Assembly: GCA_031213475.1 (NCBI GenBank)
Contig: JARUPZ010000014.1
Coordinates: forward strand, 2,480,001 to 2,544,000
Length of the DNA stretch: 64,000 bases
Direction: 5' to 3'
Source: Nereocystis luetkeana
Lineage: Eukaryota; Sar; Phaeophyceae; Laminariales; Laminariaceae
Shown here: positions 1-14,100 of the stretch, one piece after another
Position numbering within the stretch: the first letter of the stretch is position 1
Layout of the letters: every line of letters begins with the position of its first letter
Made by a program: the position numbers and the translations under genes
The notes under the pieces: generated by a model
The model's database searches: none
What the model was told of the DNA's origin: nothing
What the model saw: only the letters and a program-made list of their open reading frames with translations

Positions 1-2140
1 AATAATGGCAATCGAGGGGGCGTGATAAGACACCGGCTTGAAAAAATCGAGTATACAAACGGCTCCCGGACGTTTGGAACCGGCTTGGTTGGAATGGCTG
101 GTGTGCGCGTGTTCAGGGAGGGGATGGCTTAGGGGGCGGATAATTATTGCCAGTAACATGGATGGCTGTAATCGTAAGACCATAGAGGGGAGGGGAGGGG
201 TGGATACATCTACCAGGGGGGCGGGGGGGGTCCTTGCTGCAACCCATTGACCACCAGCGACCACACCACCGCCGTGGGCCGTTGTGACGAGACTGTTATG
301 AATGTAAGTCATTGTTATTCCATGTGTTGAATAAATCCGGGTTGTGCGTGCACACTTGCTTGCACGGGTGCTTGTTTGTACCATGCACCCCTGGATGTTG
401 GTGTGCCCCTTTCATACTCCCGCACGCCTGTGAGTAAGCAGAATAACAAACACACCTTGCGTTATTACTATCAGTACTACAAACACGTGAAAGTAGGAAG
501 TTTTCTGGGAGGCTTCTTCAAATAATCCGTATAGCCGGGACGACAGGGGACTGCTTAATGAAACTTGGTGGCTGGAAGACGAAGTCAATGGCCAAGCACT
601 ACATCAGGGCTACCTCTAGTGGAAAAACGCATGGTTGAAGAGGAAACACCGCCAGAGTCACGCCGACGCCACATAGCGAGCTACCACTGTCGTCTGAAGT
701 TGAGATATAATTCACAGCGTGTGCGGAAAATAATTGATCCAAAGCTCACCAGGTTTGTGTGAGACGACTCTGCGCCTGACAAGTGGTTAGCTGCAAAGAC
801 AATCCAACGGCACAATGATGTACGGGCGGGACCACGGGCCGGCGCAGGAGGTCTAATCCAATCCGTCACTGGCATTAAAGTGTCCACGGTAGGGAGACTA
901 CATTATTATTACTGTAGAAAAAATGCGGATCCCATCGGATGGTCAAAATTTGGCACAGAAAATGGAACCGCGGATTGTATCGAATTGCCTTTTGGGATTA
1001 GTATCGCATAGTGGTCGCCCTTCTTCTTTACGCTCCCTAACATCGTGAGCAGAGTTGGAAACGAAGTTTTTTAGACTATCCCACCCACCCGGCAGCAACA
1101 CGTATTAACAGGTTTCTGTACCCACGGTCACATTTGCGGGTACCAGCTCCGCGCCGAGTTTATGATACGCTTGCTAAGCGTCCACTCGGTACGGGGGGAC
1201 ATACCAGGCGATGACCCCCTCCCGGCGCAGGAGGCCTCATCCAGTCCAATACTTACATCAAATGATCCACGGTAAGGAGGCGGAACACGTTATTAATATC
1301 AAGAGTATACTGGTACTACAAATGTTGGAAAAAATGTTGTGATACTGGTACATAATAATACAAGAGGTCAAAAGGAGTGCCTGGTACCTGATGCAATGCA
1401 TCATGGCTTGTGGCTGATATGCGGACGCTCGTGGCACTTACGGTTTGTGGATCAACGTTCTCACAGAACGTGTATATCGAATTGTGGGCGCTTCACCCTG
1501 CGTGGCTCAGCGTTCAAATCGAAATGCGGACGCTTCACGCTGCGTCGCTCAGCTTTCAAAGAAACGCGCGCATCGTGTATACGTCTCCAGTCTCGCATTG
1601 CGCAACAAGGGGATGGGCCTACCTGTAGGCAGCTGGGCGAAACTTAGTTTTTTGCACGTACTTTTCGCGCACGAGTCAGTCGGCTGTTGATGGGTGCACG
1701 ATACCCACGATTCCGGCGCTTGGCTCAAAAGTGCTTAGAGCGCGCAGGGGACATGGTGTTCCTTACTGTAGGTGAGCGTTAACCAATTAATAGGGCCTCC
1801 TTGACGGAAGGGCCAAACGTGTCCAGTTCAAAAGTAACACTGCATGCACGAAGCCCGTGTCTAAATAAAAGCACTTGTATATGTTCGGATTGGCAATTCC
1901 CAACTCGGAGTCTAACCTTAGCCAACACCGACCACCCCCAACCCGATCGCCACTCGTACACGCATGTACTAAGGTGACATATATGGGGAACGGCACGGCC
2001 GCGCATGTCGTTGTCGTGTGGTACAATACGAAGCACGGACTGGAATTGAATGATTTTGGTGAAAGAGAGCATACTATATTAGACGCGCATCAAATGGTCT
2101 TTGGTTAAAAATTCAACACTTGGATCAAATTCATTTGATA

Positions 2141-2248
2141 TTACGGGGGGCCATACTAAATAGGACCTACGGTACACACAAAAACCTACATATATTTCGC
2201 TATCTTTACTAGCAATATTTGGTCCTAATTATTATGGCCCCCTGTAAT
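2141..2248. mobile_element. MITE, CCCCGTAATA family
   Basis: Begins TTACGGGGGGCCATACTAAA and ends TATGGCCCCCTGTAA, with the conserved interior GGACCTACGGTACACACAAA and TTTACTAGCAATATTTGGTC. Flanked by TA. Confidence 0.85.
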
Positions 2249-2869
2249 AGTAGAAGAGAGCCTGCGGCGATTGCCATTCGTTGGTGCTGTAGCGGTAGCG
2301 TCCCCTTTTGCACTGTGTACCGCTACCAAAAAATGACGGCCGGCGACATACAGCAGCCCTCAACCCTTTGTTCCAACCTCGTTTTTGCGTTTTTGAAGCA
2401 ACGGTATTGAGTCAGTCTCCTCTGTGGATAGAAAGAAAAGCCTCATTACGCGGAATCTAAACCCACATGACGGCCGCTGAGATATACTGTATATGTACAC
2501 AGCATGCAGTCCTCACAACAAAGCTGCAGTGCAAAACTCGTTTTTCAAGCAACGGCGTTGGACCAGCCTCGCCTGCAGATATACACAAAAGGAGTGCTGT
2601 TAGTACTTGGTGTGCGGATTTCAAAGAAAAATGACAGCCGCCCGCCCGCCCGCCCGCCCGCCCGCCGACAATGCAGTCAACCAACTGATCTTCATTTTTC
2701 ACGCAAACGAAAGATATCGGGCCATCAGCTTCCTCTCTCTGTCGAGATGAACGCCTTGCACCAGTAGCATCGAAACAAGCGTGTCATATTATCGCCATAA
2801 CGACACAGGCGGCGTGCAGTGCATGGTGTTTGTCCACCTTCAGTGAAGGGGAACAAAAAAAAACAAAAA

Positions 2870-3150
2870 AAAACTTCCAGACATTGCGCAGATCACGATC
2901 TACGAGTCATCTACTGTAGATCCTAGTAACCTGCTAGCCAAGCCTGCAATTATGATATAATATTCTCTCCAACCCAGAAAACGTGTTCCTATATAGATGG
3001 TACAGATCATACGGCTCCCCACCCTGCGACGTAAACCAGGTCATACAGATCATACAAATCCTACAGATCAGGAATCCATCTATCCGCCCCAAAAAGGTTC
3101 AGATCATGTAGTGGAAATCGATTATCTGTTCGAGGCGTGAACCTTGCTGC
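2870..3150. mobile_element. GATC-rich MITE
   Basis: Contains CAGATCACGATCTACGAG, GTCATACAGATCATACAAAT and CGATTATCTGTTCGAGGCGT. Shares order and end sequences with the copies at 19645, 34905 and 58545. Confidence 0.6.
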
Positions 3151-4659
3151 GGGGGCTAAAACGGGTGAAACAATGCAAAGCACAAAGAAACAAAAAAAAC
3201 AAACGTCCTGGGGGGGGGGGGGGGTAACGGACGCAAAAAAAATGACAAAAAAAGAGAAAAAATCGCTCCAATAGGAAATACGGGTAAGCAAAAACAAAAA
3301 AAAAAGCACGAAACCATCCCGAGACGACTAGAAGGTGACGAAACAGGGGGGGGGGAAGAGCGGAAACCGTCCTGAGGGGGAAAAAAAAGAAAAAAATGCG
3401 ATGTCTCCGTACGATATATACCTGGTGGACGTTTTCCCTCCAGGGCGTTTTCCGTTTTTTTTCGCGGTCACCGCAAGTGGTCCATGCAGGCAGCACGTTC
3501 GACCCAAAGGCGAAAAACCATACCAGATACACAAGGCAGGTCTGGGCGCCTCTAAGTGTGTGTGTGTGCCGACGGAACGCCTTTGCGTGGTGGCCTAAGG
3601 CGGGTACGTACGCAAGCAAGCGACTTTTGGCTGCATCTCAAGAAAGGATATGTCAGAAACCGAATATGCTGCCTTTACAAGTGTGGCCTGGTGCGCCATC
3701 ACGTCTTGTCACTCCACCTTTGTTAATCTAAACCTTTATTTCCTCCCAACCGCATCCATCCAGTACCCCGAGAGGGCCCATTGGAACGCTAGTTAATACC
3801 TGTGCTCTCTAGATAACTTTCTTTCTCACGTAGAGATATTTCTTTCTACAGTAGAGAGATGCCAGGTACAACCTCTGTTGTCTTACACCTTAAGCCTACA
3901 ACCTTTTACCTCCACCGAACGACGCCCATCCACGGCACCCACAGTATCGTGCGGGTCATTCCTTCCGCAGAATTTTCTTCCCACACAAACTATTTCTGCA
4001 GAAACTTCTTTACACACCGGAAACCATTTGTACAGAAACTACTGTATTTCTACGTAGAGAGATGCAAGTTCCGCTGGCTTGCACGCTAATGAGAGTCAAA
4101 ACCTATACTTCTGCCCAACGACATCTCATCCAGCAATACCCAGAAGATCCACAATACCAGATGGTGCTGTTCTTCGTCTCACGGAGATTCCTCCCTAGAA
4201 CGATGCAAGATGAAGCGGGGACGGTACCCAAAGAAAAAAAAAAAGAAGATCCAAAACGACCCGGGATACAGAAAGTTCAGTATAACACCAACCCCACCCA
4301 CCGGGGGTTACACACCAACCTACTACACTGTAGCCTGTGTTGGCCAGACTACGGTCCCATGCGCCGTAAGAGCCGTCAACGATCGACGGCCACCCCTGAA
4401 AACTAGGCGCTCTACAACAGCAAAAACAAAACAAAAACATCGAGGTGTTTTGCACAATGGTCAACCCTTACTCTAGTCACGCGTGACAGAACTGTACGTA
4501 CTCCCCAGTGCACGACTTAAAACGCGCATTCACCCCCACGCTTACCGCCCGTAACACGAGCGTAAGATCATCCCGCTAGCGACACGAGGCCCACCAAAAA
4601 TGACTGCGAAGCGGTTCCTACACCCGAAGCCCACAACGAGACGCGACATAAATTTCTGC

Positions 4660-5045
4660 GATTATTCTTGAATCGTCGGCACTGATCAAGCAGCACAGCC
4701 GAGACGCGCTAGAATGTTCTCCGACTTCTTGAACCACCGGCACCAGTCAAAAAGCACAGTCAAAAAGCACAACGGACTGCTTAAGTGGACGCGAGAGAGT
4801 TATCTACGACCACTCTTAAATTCCGCGGTGTTGATAAATAATTGATTTGATTGATTGGTGCCATTTTTTCCGAAATTTTCTTGAACCGCCTGGCACCGAT
4901 CAACTAGCATAACGGGCGAGACGCGAGATAAGTTTTTACGACTATTCTTGAACCGCCGGCACCACTCAATGAGTGCAACGGGCGAACGAGACGCGAGATA
5001 ATTTCCCCCGAACATTATTGAACCGCCGGCATCAACCAACCAATC
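4660..5045. repeat. Tandem repeat downstream of GNAT stop
   Basis: About 65-70 bp units with TTCTTGAACCGCCGGCACC, ATCAA and ACGGGCGAGACGCGAGATAA. The array starts about 120 bp after the GNAT stop codon and probably falls in or just beyond its 3' UTR. Confidence 0.75.
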
Positions 5046-5163
5046 ACACGAAGTAACAATCAGCTCTCTACGGAAATCTCAAAAGACAAGTCCACGATAA
5101 CATTTTCGGTCGCGGCCGCCAGCGAACGAGCGAGCGGTGATACCACACGCACCGACCGGTCTT

Positions 5164-5199
5164 TTACAACGTCTTCTTCATGTAGCGCAAAGCTGGGGC
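5164..5199 (-). CDS. GNAT exon 6 with stop codon
   Basis: Acceptor CTGAATGCAG/GCCCCAG with a T-rich tract upstream. It codes [11 protein letters not shown] and then TAA at 5166-5164. The LRYMxKxL ending matches the usual C-terminus of plastid-type GNATs, which supports this 36-bp exon despite its size. Confidence 0.85.
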   Translation of the reverse strand, partial: APALRYMKKTL

Positions 5200-8100
5200 C
5201 TGCATTCAGGCGGAAAAAGACGGATCGGACCGTAACAAGCAAGCGACAAAAATACATCGAGAATAAGAATAGAAAAGGGGTTACGGAGCGCCATCGGGAG
5301 AGACGGACCCTCGAGGCGCATTCCAGTATTTGTCGACGACTTGGCCCAGCATCGACTACGAGGCTGATAGTCAACACTAACTCCTCATGACATCCCAAGA
5401 CACTCCGAGAATTTTCCCAGGTGGTAGGGGATATAGGGTTGTTAGGGTTTAACGGCAAGGTCTATGCAGCCCTCGTGTGCACTCCGGGTACGTCAGCATT
5501 GCAATCTGACGAAGCATTAACCCTTTTAGAACTCCAGTCCCGTTTTGGGGACAAACCAGTCAAATTCCAAGTAATTTGTCACCAATGGTCCCCAAAACGA
5601 GACTGCAGTCCAAAAAGGGTCAAGTACAAGAAACGGGGAAAATGGCGAGGCTTTTCTTGTTTTAGGACGGTTTTTACTTCAGCATATGTTTGCGGTGTTG
5701 GCATTCCCTTTCTTGTCATGCCTCTCACAACGTTTTTTCATGTACTATCCGTCGAGCGACAAACGTTAAGACCGGTGTCGTTGTCCGGTGGTTCAGTCAG
5801 CGTTTCGGAAAACGCTTTCTTCGCTGCTACTTGAGAGTTGAGAGAGCCGCGGGATACACACGCGCGCGCGCAACGCCCCGCCATGTTTTTTTTTATTGCG
5901 TAAAGCGTGTACAAGAGAAGCAAAGTACACAACCACAAACAACTGAGCCGCCGCAAGAGGGCGACAGTGTTAAGTCACAACGAGCACCAACCGCTGGTGG
6001 CATGAGAAAGAAGGATTGCAGCATGATTTCGTTGCGCTCAGCGTTCACCCTGTAGATACCGGTTGCTGCCGTCACAGTTTCGTACAGAAGCGCGTTTTCA
6101 CGGTACTCGCACGGCACACAAAGAGCAGGTACAAATAAACACTATTGGAACTATCCAGTCTAGCCTACGAGCACAACACCTCCAGCGGTGAGCCTCACAA
6201 AGACACAGACCGAAGCGCCGAGTATCGATAAAAACGTGGAAAGCGAAGGCGATGCGAGACTTGATACGCCCCAAGTTGCAAGGCGCAGCAGCAGCGATGT
6301 CAAAGCGGGGGAAAAAACAGCGAGGTCCCAGCGAAGCGCCGCACGGATGAACAAAGCGTGGAGAAGGGGAACGCAATGCAATGGAGGTCAAGTAAACCAT
6401 TATAGGAAACCGACCACTTTCAGGCGCGTCAATGCCTTTTCCGGCCTAATTATACCAGATTTAGTGTAGGGGGCGGTCAGTCAAGGGGGTCTCCTATGAT
6501 ACGATGGCAGTTTTTATGAATACAATACGATATCGACGTGGGAACAAAAACAGCAAGGTTCCCAGCAAAGCGTCGCAAATTACCGAGCCAGCCGCACGCA
6601 CGCGCCGATGTGGGGATCCCCCCCTCCTCACCTCCCACTTCACTTCCAGCATGCTCACTACCTCATACCCCATCGACTCGTACAGTTGCACCGCAGGCCA
6701 GTAGGAAATATCGACGTGCAAATAAACCTGCAAAAAACGCCGCGGATTTCAAATCGAACCGGGCAAACATGTCAAGCCAAAACAAAAAAAGGTAGGATAG
6801 CCGTCGCCAGGAAGTCGCGCAGCAGGATATTAGTAACAGTCGTCACCTTGCGTGCGTTGGTGGTCTCATCGCCATCATCAAAGGAGGCGCCGTCGATCCT
6901 GATTTATGTATCTTCGGAGATTCGGCGATTCGGAGATTTATCGCGATCAGATGGCTGGATATCTATCTGATGGAAAAGTATGTTACAGCGATTTCGAAAG
7001 AGGCAAGTACCCCCTAAAAAACAAGGCGCCGTGTAAGATAGAAGGTCATTTTCGCTCGTAGTTCAAATAAAGTAAAACATAAATGGCGGTCACTCCCCTG
7101 GAAGCCGACAGGTATAGCCAGTCAGAACGAAACGGTCCAACACGTCAAGACAACACTTTTTTCGTCGTTGTTACACTCTCGCCGGCAATACAAGCCCCGT
7201 TCGATACTGTATCAGAGTGCTACTACGGGGGACCATAGTTAATGGGACCTATGGTATATACAAAAACCTGTATATTAAATCATTTTTACTAACAATGCTA
7301 TGGTTCCCCGTAATAGGGGGGTCATTGAGTGGCGGTCCACTCCAAGCTCACAACAGAAACGAAACGTCAAGTACGTCGAACGCAGCAGTACGGTTTTCTA
7401 AATGGTTAGAGTGCCGAACGGGCGACAGTCGACGAAATCAGCAGCCACCGTGAGGCATGGGGCCTGCCCACACCACCGCGTGCGACACCTGACATCGAAA
7501 AAAAACGCACCGCGGGAGAGCTACTCCGGACGTTTTTTCTTCCGGGAAAACGACTACCAGGTACAGTAATTAAGGCCTATTAATATTATACCAGTAGTAT
7601 TTTCGGTTCTGATAGATGGATTTCTCAATTTCCTGATTTTTAATTTTTGGATTCTCTACTGTAGTGTGTTTCGTATGCTCTGTGGTAAAACAGGAAACTT
7701 GGGAAAAAATAGCGTGGAAACGAATTGGGAAGCTAAAATTTCCAAACGCTTATCTCTTTTTCCTCTTGTTCGTCTTCAAAACAAAACCAGGAATTTCAGG
7801 AAAAAAAACTTGTTAGATAAAAACGGAGGCCAAGGCCAATACACGGCCGACATATAAAGGTACCCAAAACGCCGACACAGAAATGTACCTCAGGATAGGC
7901 TATACACGGCCGACAGGCAGGTGCTGAAAACGCCTTATTCGGAAAGAAACCTCGGGATACCTGAGTGTGCCCCCAGTCTCGGGCCTGCTGCTCGCACCGC
8001 AACATGAGCTTCTTCGCTAGCCCTTGCCGCCGCACGCTAGGGTTGACCAGCACGTTACTTATGTAGGGCATCACAGGACCGGGCCAGGCTATGAGCTGGC

Positions 8101-11100
8101 GAAGCACGGAAAACAATACAAACGAAGCGAGTAGGGATGGGGGGAGGGGGTGTACTCATTATCATGCACGGGCGTAGTCGTATGACCATAGACCCTCGCA
8201 TCCCTGCAATGCCGGGACGGAGGGAGCACTTCGGGTTTTCACCGACCAGACAGACATTGGTTGCGCCAAGCGCGAAGCGCCGTGAGGTGTCGGGCGAGTC
8301 GCATGACGGGTGGGCTGCATCCTACTAAGAACCGCTTTTGAGGCGGATTTTCTTGCATATGGATCGCAGGGTCAATGTGCGGTGAGGGGGGGGGTGTATT
8401 CAGGGCATGCATGGCCGTAGTCGCATGATCATATGGCCATATACGTTCGCACTTCTGCAAGGGAGGAACGGAGCACGTCGGGTTTCCACCGAAGGCGTTT
8501 CGGACAAAAATCGTCAGACAGGGTTGCGGTCGGTTCTGGGACTACCGCAATACGTGCGCGTGAATTGAAAGAACGAAGACATCCGGCTGTTGATGGCGAC
8601 GCACGGTGCGGCGTGGTGCGCCGCTGTGTCTCAGGCTTGCTTGGGGTGAGTTGACCGTGTTGAGCCTGTTGAGCGTTTTCTCGCGCTGATTTGTCTACAC
8701 ACAGCGGTTGAGGCAACATTGCGTGCTTTTTACCCAAGGCTGATGAAATAGAGGGAGGTGTGTGATAATTGTATCGGGATCGACTGCCTGTCGGAGAAAA
8801 GTTTCGTGGTCGACTGCCTGTCGCCTTTGGAAGAAGCTGCGTGTGGTGTGGTGTGGTGCGGTGTGGTGTGGTGCGCCGTGTCGGAGCAGCTGCGGAATGA
8901 TTTCTCGCCGCTCTTCGTCGATAGACAGCGGTTGAAGCGATTGGGCATTTTCTTCCCTGAAGAACACGGGGAGCTGGTCATGTCATCTGCTCTCGCTGAT
9001 CGTTTGTGCGACAGCCGCGACCGACCGTCAGTCGTGCGCGAAACCCTTCTACAACACCCCCCCTCTAAAAGTACTCGCCTTGGCCTTCAACACAACGCCC
9101 ACCGCAACCGCAATTATTCAAAGTAGTGTTAGCTAGCCTCGTGCTGCAACACAATGCTCATCGCCACGCAATTTTTCAAAGGAGTGCTTGGCAGGGTACC
9201 ATATGCACCTGTGGGCAGGAAAGCTACTCGGGTTTAACCCACCAACAGGTATGCACTGCCTACCCTACGAAGGACCGTTATTATCGCCCTGCATTTCCCG
9301 ACTATCCTTGATTTTTTTTCCTAGAGGAGACTTACGTGAGCGTCCCTGATTTTCTCCCTCCCTGTTGTTTTTCCTGATCTTTCTGGGGGTTTATTTTTTT
9401 TTCGAGACAAAAGAGGAAAACCAGGAAAAGAAAAGAAAGGAGCGGCGCTATTTTTTTTTTTATTTTTTTTTTTCCATCCCATTCATTATCTTCGCACATC
9501 TTCTTCTCTCTCTCCTTCCAACTCGTAACTCAGATCCGGGGTCACATAGCAGGCTCTTCTCCCCCCTTCCCGCTACGGTACGTGCCTTCATTTTTATCGC
9601 GAGAAGATTTCAGCCTTTTCTTCCCTCGTCGACTCGCATCGAATTGTGCCTACCCACGCTGCAAGGCGCTCTCAACAATTGAATCCCTTTTTTTATTTTT
9701 GCAAATAAAGTCAAAGTCCGACCCTCCTAGGGCTCGAACCCAGGACTCAAACAAGTAGAATTCGAGGTTAACCACTTGAACCACCGGGGCGACCGGCTGA
9801 TATGAAGCAGTCCCACACCGTTTTTTTTTACCACAAGCTGACGCCCAACTCCATTCACACATCAACAGTGAAAACAATGTTAGGCGATGTATGGTGACAT
9901 GTTAACAATGCGTTAACCGTACGCGATTTTCCCCCCGTCAACGTACTATGAGGGACCATACTCAACAGGACCTACGGTAAACACAAAAACCTACATATTT
10001 CGCTATTTTTACTAACAATAGTTGGTCCTATTTACTATCGTCCCCCGCAATAGCAACGTACAATTTTTCTACAGTAGGTTCGGGAGGGACAAGGCCTCTC
10101 TTTTGTCTACATAACCTGCTTCCGGGGAGATTTTTTTCTTCGGGAAGCGTCAAGCTCTTTTTCGGCGGCCTTGGTACACCAGTTTTTCTAGCGCGTTAAG
10201 ACCTTTTTCGGCCTGAATACACTGCAGTTTTTCGTGTCGGTGGTCGGTCGGTCAAAGGGGGTTGGCCCACCCTTAAACCTGTCCACCACCGAAAACAATA
10301 CCGCACACAAATTCACAGTACACCTGGTATACCAGCACCGCGTAACACGTGAGGGTAACACCCCCCCCCCCCCCCCCGGACGAAACTTAAGGCCGGTTTT
10401 CTCGACAAAGAAGGGCAGTGCAAACGTCGAGAGAGGCGTTTTGATGGGAACATCTCGACGACATCTTCTCAGACCCGGCGTTTTTGTTGATGGTCAAAGC
10501 TCACCCTTCATGCGACTCGCGCAACATCTCACGCCGGTTCGCGCTTGCTGCAAACAAGCAATGTCTGTCTGGTTGGTCGGTGAAAACCCGACTCGCTCCG
10601 TCCCGGCATTGTAGGGATGCGAGGGTCCACGGCCATACGACTACGGCCACGCATAATCACGAGTACACCCCCTCCCCCCCCCCCCCCCCCCCCTCTCTCC
10701 TGGTTTTGGACAACATCGGCTCTGAAATTGGTCCCAATAGGAAGTATGTGTGCTCTATTGTACCTTACCAGGTACCTGGTAGTATTTATGGGAAGGGGGG
10801 ACATATAAATGAGGACCAAATCTTCTGAGTAAAAATACTTCAATATGTAGGTTTTAGTGTATACGACGGGTCCTGATTACTATTGCCCCCCGTGGAACAT
10901 ACCGCAGTAATCAGGACCAAATCTGCTGAGTAAAAATACTGTAATATATAGTTTTTAGTGTGTATGATGGGCCCTGATTACTATGGTCCCCCGTGGAACA
11001 TACCGCAGTATTCAGGACCAAATCTGCGGCGTAAAAATACTGTAATACAAGGCGCTTCGCTCAGGAAGGAAAAAAGTACATCAAATTATGCGAAGCGAAC

Positions 11101-14100
11101 AGAGGTCCACGATTGAGTTTAGTTTTTTCAAGGATCGTAATTGCAAACCGGCGACTTGATAATGCCAAGGGTCCCGCCGCCATGCTTCAGGAAAAAACAG
11201 CTCCGACGTCAGCTTGGATGCCACATATACGCTTCGCGTCGCGGATGTCGTACGTACGTACATACACCCCAGGTAGGGTACTACTGTCTGTACTTATTTT
11301 CTTTTTTCGATATGCTCTATGTCTGTACTGTATGTACGAAGAAAGCGAAAGCACAGCACGGCACAGAGGCAAAAACAATGAAAACGAAACCGAAAACTCG
11401 GAAAGCAAAAAAAAAACCCGTCCCCTCTCGTGTAATATTTTTCTGCCTGATTGGAACAGTTTTACACCCGGTCGAAAAGAAGAAATGAAAAAATCGCACA
11501 GAAGAGCTTCTCTCTCAGCCTCGTGCGCCGCCCGCCCCTCTCGCGACCACCTCGCTACCGATTCGGTCCGGGTAAAGCTTTCATCACTCTCTGCCACAAT
11601 CAGCCCCGTCGCCCGCCCCGCGTGAAGCCCGGTGCTCACCGTGGCCGTCGTTCGCCAGCTCGATAACGTTGGTGTTCAAACTGCACACCTCCCTCTTTCA
11701 ACTTCAGCGTGGTCGCAAAAATAAGCACCGCTTGAATATTATCTTGCCCTCCCGAACGTCCTTTATAAACTCGTACATACTCTATCAACAATCATAAATC
11801 GAAGCCAGACAAAGCCCGTTCATGCATCCCTCGTGTCTCGAGGCACACGCGACGCCTAGGCACGAAAGCGGCGACCGCGCTCCTTGCAACCCTCCCTCTA
11901 CCCGCCAGCACCCGCTGGCACCCGCGACGGTGCCGGGTCCTCCCGCGATGCCGTGCTCGGAGAACACGCACGCACACGAAACGAAAGAAGAAAAAAGGAA
12001 GAAATGACCGAGAAAACAAAGAACTGCTGGAAAGGTCCGGCAAGTAATGAAAGGAGGCGGTTTGGAAGTGGGAGCCCTGAGAGGCCAGGGAAGCACCAAC
12101 CGAGCACGCTCAGGGGTTGTGATCTAAGTATGTAGTTCTATATACTCCGGAGTAGTTTTTAGTGTGTATGATGGGCCCTGAATACTATGGTCCCCCGTGA
12201 ATAGCTTGTCCCCCCCAAAAGTAGGTGCCGTGCAGTTTAAAAAAAAAAGCTACGAGTACAGTCGATAAGAAACCTGAAAATCAGATGTAAGGCCCCCGTC
12301 CTTATATCCTTATTCTGGCGGAATGAGAAAGGGGGTAAATTCCTTACAAATTCCTACAGACAGTGAGTGCCTACATTACGAAAGGCTACATACATACTTT
12401 CTAAAAAAAGTCCAGTCTAGATTTCATAAAATCTGTTTTCTCACGAGAGGGTCGACATGCATATATCTATATATATCCATACCCTGGTATTTTTTTTTCC
12501 TCTCCATCCCATTTATGGTTCTCGCCCTCCCACCCTCTCCCAGTGGTATCTCAAACGGGGTTGCATAGCGGGCGCTCCCCCCCCCTCCCCACAACGGCAT
12601 ATACGTGCCTTGTTTTTAGTCTACTGACTGCTGTCCGTAGACACGACGGCAGAGAGGGTTCCAAGTAGCTTGTCCTCATAAGTTGGGTGCAGTCCGCAAA
12701 GACACAGGTTCACGTCACGGCGGCAGGGTGCGTACAGCGATGCGCTCCATGTACTGTAGACTCGCCTTTTTTACCCCCAGAGGTACGGGAAACGGCGGGG
12801 CGGTTTTTCCGTTGGGGACTTGGAGGCTGACCTCCGCCACTGCCACCAAATCGCCGCCCGAATGCGGCCTCTCTTCTCCCTTTCCGTCCGACACGCAGAA
12901 CACCCTGCGCCGGGAAACAGAACACGGAGGCAACACGGGCGATGAAACTAAAAAGGCACCTGCAAGTTTTAACAACTTTTGGCTTCACTCTGACCAGGAC
13001 ACACGACTCCCGAAGACAGGCTGACTGCCCTCTCGTCCAAGCAAGCCGCGAAAACGCTGCTACCTGTGATATCACGCAAACGCTTTTACCCTTGCGGGTG
13101 TATCAATTGTAGAGACCCAAGCATAGCGACAAAAAATAAAACGAGGGCTGTGTAGACCTTTGCTTGGCCCAGCTTGGTTGAAAATTGCTTGATAGTATAC
13201 CTTACCCCTGACCCTAACAACGAATGCCTGGGAATATTCTCTGGGAAGTTTCTTGGGAGAAAGGTGTGATGAAGAGTTCCTTGTTGACTACCAACCATTT
13301 GTCGACGATGGGCCAAGTCGTAAACACTACGAGGTACGCAGGTGAAAAAACCGGCGAGGGCGATACTAGCAAGCGTCTAAGAAGCGCGTGCGGCACGACA
13401 AAATCACGCGGCGCTCTGCCATGAGAAGCATTCGAGCGAACGAGCGGCAGTGGCACCAACGACGCAGGCAAAGTAAGGCAATGCAGGCACGCAAGCCAAG
13501 ATAAGGCAAGGCAAGTTAACGCAAGGCAAGAAATGCAAGCTAAGCCAAGGGAAGGCAAGCCAAGGCAAGGCAAGGTAAGGCAAGCACGCAAGCTAAGGTG
13601 AATCAAGCTAAGGTAAGGCAAGCTAAGGTGAGATAAGGTAAGGTAAGGCAAGGCAAGGCAAGGCAAGGAAAGGCAAGCACGTAAGCAATCAGAGCAAGCG
13701 AGCAGCTGTATTCCGAGAATTTCTCCAGGCAATCGAGGTTTGTGTTAGGGATACGGCTTAGAGTCAACTATGTTTTCAACCGTTTTGTCGATGCTGGGCC
13801 AAACCGTCTACACGGCTCCGCAGGGGTGCGCACCTCATTTACCAAAGCTCGCTATCAGCCATCATACCAAACATACACGCATTGGACAGATCAGATAGAT
13901 CATCCGCAGACCATTTACACTTGACCATCTAGGTATTTCAGGATGGATGGATGGATCTCTGATCTGTATGATCTGCATGATCTGCATGACCTAGCTCATG
14001 ATGCCGGGTGGGGGCCGTACAATCTGCACGACCTAGGACATATTTCCTGGGTTCGAGCTGTACTATACACATATCCTGTACAGCACCTCAGAACGGCAGG

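Larger units (their letters stand above)
1..5163. other. Region downstream of GNAT
   Basis: No gene was found. It holds a direct repeat around CCGGCGCAGGAGG (about 838-905 and 1215-1295), a roughly 42-bp tandem pair near 1478-1565, a MITE (2141-2248), a GCCC microsatellite (2637-2667), a GATC element (2870-3150), long A and G runs (3190-3400), TTTCTACxGTAGAGAGATG repeats (3820-4070) and a tandem array (4660-5045). Confidence 0.7.
8096..12774 (-). other. GNAT intron 3
   Basis: A 4679-bp intron packed with repeats: poly(C)-tailed short elements (8130-8480, 10480-10695), a GTGGTGTG simple repeat near 8845, the tRNA-derived SINE (9462-9797), MITEs (9946-10050, 10800-11052, 12120-12205), a GGCGCGTCAAG unit near 10180 and a SINE fragment near 12490-12640. 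The stretch at 11060-12100 is GC-rich with nothing recognised. Confidence 0.8.

Noticed and set aside
9717-9797. tRNA gene
   Set aside because: A and B boxes are present but the acceptor stem does not pair and the same sequence heads a repeated body, so it is called a SINE.
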